64,000 nucleotides of DNA. It comes from Thermothelomyces thermophilus ATCC 42464 (lineage: Eukaryota; Ascomycota; Sordariomycetes; Sordariales; Chaetomiaceae). Below, piece by piece: positions 55,420 through 64,000 of the stretch. The translations under genes and the position numbers were made by a program. A model generated the notes under the pieces. That model saw only the letters and a program-made list of their open reading frames with translations. It did no database searches and had not been told where the DNA came from. How positions within the stretch are numbered: position 1 is the stretch's first letter; the number at the start of each line of letters is the position of its first letter. Where the stretch lies: NCBI RefSeq assembly GCF_000226095.1, contig NC_016476.1, forward strand, positions 3,100,001-3,164,000. Reading direction: 5' to 3'.

Positions 55420-57025
55420 CTTGGGAAGGGCCAAGCGCGCAAGCGCTAGGAGAGAAAATGGGATTGGGGGAGGAAGAGCAATGACGACGCGTGCAAAGTC
55501 GGGTACGTTTGTTGAAGGATGCTTTTTGGCGGCCAAGATCTCCAGGACTTTTTTTTTTTTCAGGAAATGGAAACGCGTTTACGAGAAAAATAAACTTCGA
55601 GCCGAAGCTGTACTCTGTAAGGGAAGTATGTAATCCGTAAGTTGTTCAACAGAGAATGCAAGGTGGAGGGACGCCTCAGTAAATGAACGCGGCAAGATCC
55701 TCAGGAGTCCCGTCCCAAACAAGGTTAGGGCATTGTGGCGCGGCTGCAGGGGACCCCCTTTTGGTGAACACCAGCCAACAATCACGCTCAACATGGCCCC
55801 AACGACGGATTGCTACGGAGTACTACGGAGTGTGTATTGTACGTACAAATATGGATGCTAGAGACGACACACCTCTCTTTCCCCCATGCTTCTGTAACTG
55901 CGCATCCCCAGCCGCGGCCCGAGACAGTAGAGAAACACTCGTTTGAGTCTGAACTCGAGGCTCCGCGACCACTCTCGCGGCCTTGAACCTGAAACGGGGC
56001 AGACTACGGCAAATGATTGGCCATAGGTCTGCGGCTCCCTCGTGCCGTTGTACAGTAGCAGAGGCTGGCGATTCGTCTGTTGCAGGGCCCTGGCTGATCT
56101 TGGCAAGGAGCTTCAGGGCAGTGTGGGCCAGGCCAGCAACAAAACCGTTTCAGAAGGGGGATCGTCAGGCACGTTCAATGGAGTAGTTAAAGCGGTCCAG
56201 CCGAGTCGGCCATCTGAACACATCGGGCTAAGCAGTAACAGCGGACACGGGTCGACTTTGCATCGTACACCAGATACTGGTTTCAATATCTTCCCGGTTG
56301 TTTGTTAGTTAGTTGCATCCTAGGGCAACCTGTTTAGAGTAAAAGCCCAGCTGCACCGCATGTGTAGTACGGAGTAGTCTGTAGCTGCCGTGCAATACCA
56401 ATTGCTTTGTTTCGCCCAGGATCGGAAAGCACACGAGAATGACCCCACCTTTCCGTAGATTGAATGCCCCATCACGACTCCTGAGCTGCTTTGGGTTGAG
56501 CATTGGTGTCTTGCTTCCAAGAATCAACTCGAAAGGCGCGGCGTGTCAACAGTGTAAATATCTGAGGATGACTCTCGCCCCTTTTCCAGCTTCCGCTCGC
56601 TTTCCAAGGATGGCGATACGCATTTGAGAGTCACTAAAACCTTCCAGAAAAGCCACCGATGTACGGAGGTACATGCAGTTCTGCAGTCCGGTCCTCGGGG
56701 AGTGTAGTGCACGGTCCATTGCTCAGCCAACCTGAAAGTGAGTGCAATGAAAAGTTCCTGTCGTCTATTGCTCCCAGGGCGTTAGAGTTCAAACTTGGCT
56801 GGAGGCGACAAAAATGTATTTGGGTTGAATTTGATTCAACACATCGGTTGTCATTTCGAACGGTCATTCTTCTCGAAGTAGTTCCGAAGATCTCGACCAT
56901 ACTGCGTTGTTAATTCGGTCACGTACTGGCAAAGAACGAACTGACATGAAAGATTCCTTGCTACCAGGGTGATCCCCGCAGGGATCCCAATTCCCCTTCT
57001 TTAATGCGTATCAGACGAATGCGTA
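55420..57025. other. 1.6 kb intergenic region
   Basis: Between the syntaxin start and the MEMO-like stop. It holds two exact TACGGAGTA motifs and a T run near 55550. No gene is recognised. Confidence 0.5.
55814..56376 (+). repeat. two copies of TACGGAGTA
   Basis: Exact copies lie at 55814-55822 and 56368-56376. The first is followed at once by a near copy (TACGGAGTG), giving a tandem pair with a period of 10 nt. Confidence 0.85.
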
Positions 57026-58090
57026 TCAGACGACCGCATAGGCCGACGCGTAGCTTACACTGAAATCCCGTTCCTTCTTCACAAGATTGCTCCTCTGGTA
57101 CTGGACAAATCTGAACTTGCCCTTCCCGGCGTTTGTACCCCCCTCTTTAGCAATCGTTTCCAGCGCTGCCATGGTAACACCGATAGGATGCCTTCCACAA
57201 ACAGTATTGCGGGTCTCTCGGATAACCTTGTAGAACTCGCTGTGTGCGCCGGATTCTACCGCATCCATAGCCATCTGGTCCAATACTTTGATGACCTCGT
57301 GGATCTCAGGTCTTTCAGGGTCCGCGGCCGCCTGGGCCCAATCCGGGGAAACTTTCAAATCGTCGTCCTTGTTGTCCAAATCACGAACCACGCCTTTGTG
57401 AAACTCTGGTCGATAGCTAAAGCGTGAACCCCAGTGGCAGAAGTCGGACGAAACGATCCAGGCCGTTTCGGGGTCCTTCAAGTAGGGCGAGAGCAGCTCT
57501 CCCCAGGACTTCTCCTCCTGCTCGGATGCGTTGCCGACCAGAATAGGGACAATAGACGGGTATTTGCTGACGTCGGTGCCAAATGTCTGCTCGAGTCTCT
57601 TCCACAAGTACGGAATATGCATCTCGAGAGAGTGCTCCTCAACCTCGCGGCGCGCTGGCATGTCGGAGAACCGGCCGGTTTTCCTCAGCTCGGACGTCGT
57701 GGGCTTATCGACAACGAGGTCTCCGAAGGGAGTTTCGTACTTGTCGAATGTTGTGAGAGCGCATCCGCGGAGGTAGTAGGTGTGGGACGGCCCGAGGATG
57801 AAGACCCGTTTCGCCGATCTCAAATCGAGGGACTTGTAGGCCCAGGCTGCGCAAGGCCCGGAGTAAGAGTATCCAGCATGGCTAAATGGGGAATCAGAAG
57901 GCCATTCGGGGCTATAGGCAGCTCCAGGGATGACTTACGGGGCGATTATAACTCTTGCGCCAGGGATCGGCAGCGGAGTGAAGTCCAACTCTGCGGGAAC
58001 GCGGTGCAGGAAGTCGTCGAGCTGGGAAGAGAGCTCTTCAGGGTCGTCTTCGTACCACGATCCCGCGTGGCTAGCCTCCCGCGTTCCCAT
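57026..58090 (-). CDS. MEMO1/Mho1 family protein
   Basis: Two exons (58090-57939, 57881-57026; intron 57 nt) give 335 residues, the length of yeast Mho1 and human MEMO1. The beginning MGTREASHAGSWYEDDPEEL and the metal-binding-type His and Cys positions are conserved: IIAPHAGYSYSGP at the exon junction, VFILGPSHTYYL, EEHSLEMHIPYL and SSDFCHWGSRF. The C-terminal CGRHPIGVTMAALE is also a family mark. The fold resembles class III extradiol dioxygenases; MEMO1 is reported to bind metal and affect redox state and cell motility, while the fungal role is unclear. Without the first exon the protein would lack the N-terminal 51 residues. Confidence 0.93.
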
Positions 58091-58621
58091 GACGGCTATT
58101 TGAAGGGATACCGATGACAGCAAAAGTTTCGAGTTTGAATGGCAGCCAGTTTAGGAGCCCAAGGTTTAGGCGTCACGAGAAGCAAAACCTGAGAAGATTG
58201 GCCGAGACAACAAGGTCCGGGAAGCTGGGGCGGGGTGCACCCGGTTGCCCCGCACCCCGGAAGGCCCCATGCAGTGTTGTGACGTCGTCTGCCGCGCACC
58301 TTACGGCACCTTACTGTGCTTGTATTTAAAAACGCAACAATGGTCTCTAAGGTCAAGCCTTGGGGCAAGGTGAATTTCGGGAGAGGGTCAAAGAGATGTT
58401 CTTTCCAAAAGTCAGGATCCGAAGAAGGCCCGACTGAATATCTCGTAATCTAAAACCCGTACGCTCTTCCTAACATAAACGCCGTCCATTACGCCAGACT
58501 CCACCGCATGGGAAGAGAAACAATCCCCAGTTCAGATCCCGTACCCAAGGCGCCAAGCGTCCTCCATGGCTGTTCCGGCAACTAACAGGGACAGAGAAAA
58601 AAGGCTTGCAAAACACCACAT
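58091..58621. other. intergenic region upstream of the MEMO-like gene
   Basis: A 0.53 kb region between two minus-strand genes. No feature is recognised. Confidence 0.45.
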
Positions 58622-59381
58622 CTACCTCCTCAACCACGAACACCCAACTCCCCCCCTTGGTTCGGCACAAGCAAGGCATCGGCGATGCTCCCCCAGGTTA
58701 CTGACTGAGCAACTGAAGCAGACAGTCTTCCCGCACGCACCACAGACATGGTTCTCCTGAATGAACCCGTAATCGGTAATGTCCATCATCACATCGTCAG
58801 CGTCGCCACCCAACCTGGCGCCGCAATCCTCGCAGTTCGCTGGCAGGCACTGCGGCGGGTGAGTGGGGGATGGAGGTGACATGGCGGATGAGGCGGGAGA
58901 GGACGCCAGCGAGGTGGAGGACGACGTTGGCCCGGGCAAGTTCCAGAAGCCGTGCAACGATCGCTGTTGAGCTCCATGGCGGGTTTGGGCTTGAGGTTGC
59001 AGGGACACGACGGCGCTGGCAAACCTGGGAGGTTCGGGCGACGCATAGCGGTGCTCGCGAGATTGGCGCTGGGCGGAATACAGGACGTCCAAGGTATGCT
59101 CTGAAGACAAGACACGCCGTTGTGAGCGAGCACAAAGGATCGAACATGGCATGGTCAAACTTACGGTATATCTCGGACTCCGATGGTCTGTTGTCGCGGA
59201 AGCGCTTGAGGGTGCGGCTGGGGAGGTGAGAAGGCGTGGACAGCCTTGGGGCAAAGAAACCGCGCCGGGCTGTGTCCATTGCCGATAAGGCGTCAAAATT
59301 GAAGGTGTTGCTCTCTAACCGCTCGGTCGATGAGAAGACCGACCCAAACTCGGATTCCGATCTCTTGCGTTTTAAGACCAT
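58622..59381 (-). CDS. small Cys-rich zinc-binding protein, fungal, function unknown
   Basis: Two exons (59381-59165, 59100-58622; intron 64 nt) give 231 residues. The N-terminus MVLKRKRSESEF is a likely nuclear localisation signal. A Ser/Pro-rich linker follows. The last 75 residues hold four CxxC-type pairs: NCEDCGARLGGDADDVMMD, then HVCGACGKTVCFSCSVS, then RRCLACA. This spacing resembles a treble-clef or RING-like zinc fold. The phrase CGKTVCFSCSVSNLGEHRRC looks conserved in filamentous fungi, but I cannot name the family. The Cys-rich part could bind DNA, RNA or protein. Confidence 0.8.
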
Positions 59382-60142
59382 CTTAGATCAAGATCTAGGC
59401 GAACAGAGACGCGGTAACAAATGACGGTTGTAAATGAGCAGTAGACGGCGTGATAAAAAGGCAGGATGGCTCTGTTACGCTGTCAATTGGGAATAGAAGA
59501 CAACAGGACGCTATCACAAATCTGATGTGCCAGGAAAGGGCACATGGCATCGTGACGCAAACCTACTTAGCTATTGGCAAAGGGCCCCTGAGGTTCCACC
59601 AGCCGAGCTCGAAAAGACCGCGTCGCAACGCGACGCCCCTAAAGTGTTGGCCCGTGTGTTTCGCGTAGACGGGTCTTGTGCACAGGAGGGTTCCGTAACA
59701 CGTACAAAGTTATACCTTATGTGCGGACGTGCACACATAGCAAGTAATTACCTAAGGCACATACAGAGTAGGCACGGCGTATGTACGTTACGGATGAATG
59801 TAAGCCGCAAATCCAAACATCTATGTGTACTCCGTAATCCGTACGAAATACGGACGTGCATCCATCACCGTAGCGTGAATCGCACCACCTCACACAATGG
59901 GCCCTTATGCTCATGCTTGGCACCCACGTGACCTGGCGTTGCAAACGCGACGTTTGACAACGCGGCAGGAGCGCGTCGACGTTCCCTTCAGTCTTCCAAT
60001 CTTCAAAGATCGAAAATAGCACATATCTTCAATCACGAACCTAAGCGGCCCACCTGGCCAGTTATGCGGACCACTCTGTCGTCATGACTATCCGCTCTTC
60101 CCTTCGGCCACGGCGCGGATCTCCTGCAATCAACCTCGGGAA
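59382..60142. other. divergent intergenic region before polymerase kappa
   Basis: A 0.76 kb region with one exact TACTCCGTA at 59828-59836 and several near copies (ATCCGTACG, AATACGGACG) just after it. No gene is seen. Confidence 0.5.
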
Positions 60143-62065
60143 ATGACATCCGAGGCGCAACCATACGATGACGAGCTACCTGAAGAGGTCGGGAAGAGGA
60201 GCGCCGAAGCAGCAACTGATCACGCATCACTCAAATATTCGCTACTGGGCCCCTCCCTGACCAAGGCCGGCCAGGACTCGGTTGACCAATCCAAGGTATG
60301 CACCCTTGTTACCGCGTCATCCGAGGCCGACTCCACGACTAACGCTCCATTATTCCAGGTCTCGGAGATCATCTACAATGTATCTAAGGGTTCCAAATTT
60401 TTTAATCATGAAGAAGCCAGGGATAGGTCCCTCACCGCCAAGATCGAAGGCATCCTGGCCAAGAAGCGCCAGCTTGAGACGCTGGATCTCTCTCGGGAGC
60501 TCCGGGCAGCCGACAACCTGCTCGCTCAGCTTGAGCTGTCCCGCGATCTGTCACAGTACATTGTGCATATTGACTGCGACGCTTTCTATGCCGCTGTAGA
60601 GCAGCTGGACCAGCCAGGGCTGAAGGACGTTCCCTTTGCCGTCGGCGGTGGTGTCTTGACCACTTGCAACTACGTCGCTCGCAAGTTCGGCTGCCGGAGC
60701 GGTATGGCCAGCTTCGTGGCAAAGAAGCTGTGTCCTGAGCTGATCGTTCTTCCTCTCAATTTCGATAAGTACAACGCAAAGGCAGCGGAAGTGCGGGAGA
60801 TTCTGGCGACCTACGACCCGCGATTCGAGAGTGCTAGCATCGACGAGGCCTATCTCAATATCACCGAGTACTGTCTCAGGCATGACATGGACCCTGCTGA
60901 TGTGGTCTCTCATATGAGGAGGGAGATTCATGAGAAGACGCACATCACCGTTTCGGCAGGCATCGCAGCGAATGCGCGACTTGCCAAGATCTGTTCCAAC
61001 ATAAACAAGCCTAACGGGCAATACGTCCTGCCTCGCGATCGGACTGCTATTATGGACTTCATGCGTGATCTCCCCTGCCGCAAGGTGAATGGCATTGGAA
61101 GAGTGCTGGAGCGCGAACTCGGGTCGGTCGGCATCAAGACCTGCGGTGATATTTATACCCAGCGGCAGTATTTGGATCGTCTTTTTGGCCAGAAGACATA
61201 TGAGTTCTTGCTCCGCTGTTACCTCGGCCTGGGACGTACGAACATCCAGCCCGCCGACGAGTACGAGCGCAAGAGTGTGGGTACCGAGAGCACATTTCGA
61301 GAAATGAGCGATCCAGTTCAGCTGCGGGAGAAGCTACGGCGGACGGCAGAAGAACTCGAGGCAGATCTGAAGAGGGCCGAATGCAAAGGCCGAACGCTCT
61401 GCTTAAAGGTTAAGCTACACACCTTTGAAGTCCTTACGCGGCAAGTTGTGCCGCCGAAGGCCGTATGCCTGGCAGATGACCTGTACAAATACTCGCTACC
61501 CATGCTAGCAAAGCTGGAACAAGACATCCCCGGTTTGAAGTTGCGTTTAATGGGGCTTAGATGCACCCATCTCGTCAGCACGAAGAAGCTGGATGCGAGA
61601 GCCTTCTTCGGGCTGAGGCCACAGGACACCAGGTTCTCCGAACAGGCAGAGGAAGCCAGTCGTCCTGAGATTGAGAGACTCGGTGGGGATGATACGCGGG
61701 AGCAATCGCCTCAGGATCGGGTTGTATCTCTCGCCGGCGGTGGCGTGGGCTCTCGACGGCATGGGAAAGAACGAGTACCTAACCCGACAAACGAGGAGCA
61801 TCCGACAGCCAAAGCAGAACTCTGGGATTGCCCCGTCTGCTCCAGGCCGCAGCCGGCAGAAGAGCGGCAGTTCAACGAGCATATTGACCTTTGTTTGTCG
61901 CGACAGGCAATCAGGGATACCATTCAACAAGAAGCAACTGCGCAGCAACCACAGCAGCAACAGTTCGAGAGGGGCATGCCAGGAGTACAGAAAGCTAAGG
62001 GGAAGAAAAGGGGGCGGCCACTAGCATTGGCAGACCCTAGGCAAAAAAAGCTTTGTTTCGGATGA
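60143..62065 (+). CDS. DNA polymerase kappa (DinB-type Y-family translesion polymerase)
   Basis: Two exons (60143-60295, 60359-62065) give 619 residues. The 63-nt intron is a multiple of three without a stop; splicing joins DQSK to VSEIIYNVSKGSKFFN. An N-terminal clasp (about 52-110) precedes the catalytic core with HIDCDAFYAAVEQLD (metal Asp pair near 121-123), NYVARKFGCRSGMASF and the SIDEAYLNIT acidic pair near 211-214. The thumb and little finger follow (CRKVNGIGRVLERELG, SVGTESTFREM). At about 540-565 lies a Rad18-type ubiquitin-binding zinc finger (WDCPVCSRPQ ... HIDLCLS). The C-terminal QKKLCFG resembles a weak PCNA-binding box. It bypasses damaged bases, especially minor-groove guanine adducts, in the nucleus. 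Confidence 0.94.
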   Translation: MTSEAQPYDDELPEEVGKRSAEAATDHASLKYSLLGPSLTKAGQDSVDQSKVCTLVTASSEADSTTNAPLFQVSEIIYNVSKGSKFFNHEEARDRSLTAKIEGILAKKRQLETLDLSRELRAADNLLAQLELSRDLSQYIVHIDCDAFYAAVEQLDQPGLKDVPFAVGGGVLTTCNYVARKFGCRSGMASFVAKKLCPELIVLPLNFDKYNAKAAEVREILATYDPRFESASIDEAYLNITEYCLRHDMDPADVVSHMRREIHEKTHITVSAGIAANARLAKICSNINKPNGQYVLPRDRTAIMDFMRDLPCRKVNGIGRVLERELGSVGIKTCGDIYTQRQYLDRLFGQKTYEFLLRCYLGLGRTNIQPADEYERKSVGTESTFREMSDPVQLREKLRRTAEELEADLKRAECKGRTLCLKVKLHTFEVLTRQVVPPKAVCLADDLYKYSLPMLAKLEQDIPGLKLRLMGLRCTHLVSTKKLDARAFFGLRPQDTRFSEQAEEASRPEIERLGGDDTREQSPQDRVVSLAGGGVGSRRHGKERVPNPTNEEHPTAKAELWDCPVCSRPQPAEERQFNEHIDLCLSRQAIRDTIQQEATAQQPQQQQFERGMPGVQKAKGKKRGRPLALADPRQKKLCFG

Positions 62066-64000
62066 GGTTTGGTTGAGGGCAATATCCAGTAGCCTCGTAG
62101 GATTGATGATTGAAGACTTCAACGTCACCCGCTTTCTCGCTGGTCGGCCGTGTCCGGATCCTGTTGCATGCCGCACGTGCGATGTCACTAGTCTTGTCTG
62201 GGGTGTGGACAAATGCCCGGCTGTATTTCAGAGCACAAGTTAACGTTTGCTCTTCGCTCGTGCGGATCTTCGTATTAGTCCCATACTGGAAACAATCCTC
62301 TGAAAGAACATGATCGTAACACGCCGATGGGCAAACAGCTTCGTCCTTTATCCCCTCGGTGAGTATACACCAGCACAGGCCTAGCCCTTCCCCTCTCCTG
62401 ATGAAAAGTCCAACGGGAACCCCGACTGGAGGATTACCTCGCCCCTTTGCTTGCCATCGTGACAGCCTCTCTAGGTCGACCTGACCATCCATGGCTGGGA
62501 ACCGAGCCGGGCATCTCGTTTGTGGACATGTTGGGCGAGTTCTCCCCACGAATGTCCCAACGTTGCATGATGGTACCAGTCGTGTACACCGATAAATTAA
62601 TCGATCGGTCCAACGTACCAGGCTGGACCCCAGCTCAGGCGGCAAAGATGAAGACTACTTACTGCATAGAAACCGCCCAGGCGCACGACCAGGCGCATCT
62701 TCCGCTCAGCGTACTTTGTTCTGGCAGGGATCTGGAGAATCCTGCCTTACCCGAAACCTGAAGTAGACCGTCCAACATACTAAGAGCCAGTACGAGTTTT
62801 CTAGGCACCCGGCTCTCTGATATCGAATGACCGAATAGTATGCAGTCAAGGAGAAACAATATAAAGCGAACCAATAAGGTGGACCGTGCCGGAAGATGGT
62901 TCGTCGCAGTGCAAGCACAATGAGGGTACCAATGGACAAGCTCAGATGTCTTATCTGAGCCCCAAGCTTATCGTTCTTTTCTCGACTGTTTATCTTTGAG
63001 GCGAGTGAAGCCTTCGTATTAGCCAGGTAATGATCATTGACAAGATAGGGGACGGTGTTATCCGGGTCTTGTCGAAACGGAGGCAAAAGCAGAAGATAAC
63101 CTTGCTCGTACCCAACAAGGACACGCTCAAACCGTTGAACATAGACACAGCACTAAAACTGCGCAGCTATCAGGGGTTCGTACCGAGTTGGAGTAAGTGT
63201 TCTGACTTGCATGGTTGATGTCGGATGCCTAGAGTAAAGCAGCAAGGGGTCTACCAGAGAGCGAACCGCAGAAATTCGCCTGAAAGAGAAGAACTTGGAA
63301 ACTCTGGTTCCCGCAGTTACCAGGAGGACGCTCACTGATCAAGTCATGGAATTGTAAGTGTTCCGCCAAGCGTACAAGCAGCTGGCTCATACCACTCTGC
63401 TCCCTCCTTGCGGCCTCGAAGACATCCCTCTCAAGCAGGGCTTGGCCCTCGCTCAGCACTCTGGAAGCTGGCGCGCCGAACACCTGCCACCGGGAGGAGA
63501 AGTAGTGATGGCGAGACAGTACTCGCAAATGGTCTCTTGCCGCGTTCTCCGAGGATGACAGGATGACTCCGTTCTCACGAACGCCGGAGCCGATGTGCCG
63601 AGACCTATCATGCCCGGGGCGCTCGGTCGCCCTGAGAGTCCAGTAATCACCTCAGAAAGGGTGTCATCAACCATATTTGAGCATCGATACCAGAAATCAA
63701 GCAGGCTTCCGCCGCTGGCCGAGCGTGTTGCCGCGCGTATACGTTGTGCACGAACAACATCATAGCAAAAAGTCAACGGGAAATAACCTAGACGGAAGTT
63801 TAGATGGAGCTCGCAAAGACCACGGAAGAGGAATCCAGTGCTATTTGCTGCCATGACACTCTGTTTTGCTTCACATTCGTCTGGGTCGAGACTTAGTCAT
63901 GGCGTGGACGGCGAGGAAGATGTTGTTGGTATGGCTGATCCCCTGATTGGAACCAAAAGAGCCCAGGTAACAAGCATGGGACTGGAGAAACGATGGAGAC
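62066..64000. other. right flank, no gene named
   Basis: The last 1.9 kb contain several short overlapping frames on both strands, the longest about 200 codons and lying antisense to the polymerase 3' flank. A frame on the plus strand at about 63572-63766 reads smoothly (NAGADVPRPIMPGALGRPES and onward) but has no start of its own. A gene running off the right edge, or a decayed one, cannot be excluded. Confidence 0.4.

Noticed and set aside
62037-62645. 202-codon open frame on the minus strand downstream of polymerase kappa
   Set aside because: It overlaps the polymerase 3' end, has no recognisable domain and its composition looks random.

Overview
The window is nuclear DNA of a filamentous ascomycete, most likely a Sordariomycete of the order Sordariales. 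Protein-coding genes carry short spliceosomal introns (mostly 49-153 nt, GT..AG, one of 296 nt), intergenic regions are long, and the quinic-acid proteins resemble those recalled from Neurospora crassa very closely. I assign 25 protein genes and one tRNA gene. Exon boundaries were worked out by hand from splice consensus, reading phase and family conservation.

Left part (0.3-24.4 kb). A disordered coiled-coil protein, a membrane-anchored cytochrome b5 protein, an NBS1-type DNA-break repair protein (five exons), a membrane-anchored S33/TAP-type hydrolase, a small MARVEL membrane protein, ribosomal proteins S30 and S2, a gene-poor stretch of about 7 kb, a GPR1/FUN34/YaaH acetate-type transporter and an intron-containing tRNA-Leu(AAG).

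Middle (24.6-41.9 kb). A complete quinic acid (qa) utilisation cluster: qa-1F activator (-), qa-1S repressor (+), qa-y permease (+), qa-3 quinate/shikimate dehydrogenase (-), qa-4 dehydroshikimate dehydratase (+), qa-2 catabolic dehydroquinase (-) and qa-x (+). QA-Y imports quinate. QA-3, QA-2 and QA-4 convert it through 3-dehydroquinate and 3-dehydroshikimate to protocatechuate. QA-1F activates the genes and QA-1S, built from AROM-like domains, blocks QA-1F when inducer is absent. Near-consensus QA-1F palindromes lie between qa-1F and qa-1S and between qa-3 and qa-4.

Right part (42.6-62.1 kb). JIP5 WD-repeat ribosome-biogenesis factor, secreted GH18 chitinase, an alpha/beta hydrolase with an Asp nucleophile, mercaptopyruvate/thiosulfate sulfurtransferase, APC11, a conserved fungal protein of unknown role, a syntaxin with an unusually long C-terminal tail, a MEMO1/Mho1 protein, a small Cys-rich zinc-binding protein and DNA polymerase kappa. 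The last 1.9 kb hold nothing I can name.

I see no transposon, CRISPR array or clear repeat-induced mutation. The most striking non-coding signal is an intergenic 9-mer, TACGGAGTA/TACTCCGTA, present in at least twelve exact copies.
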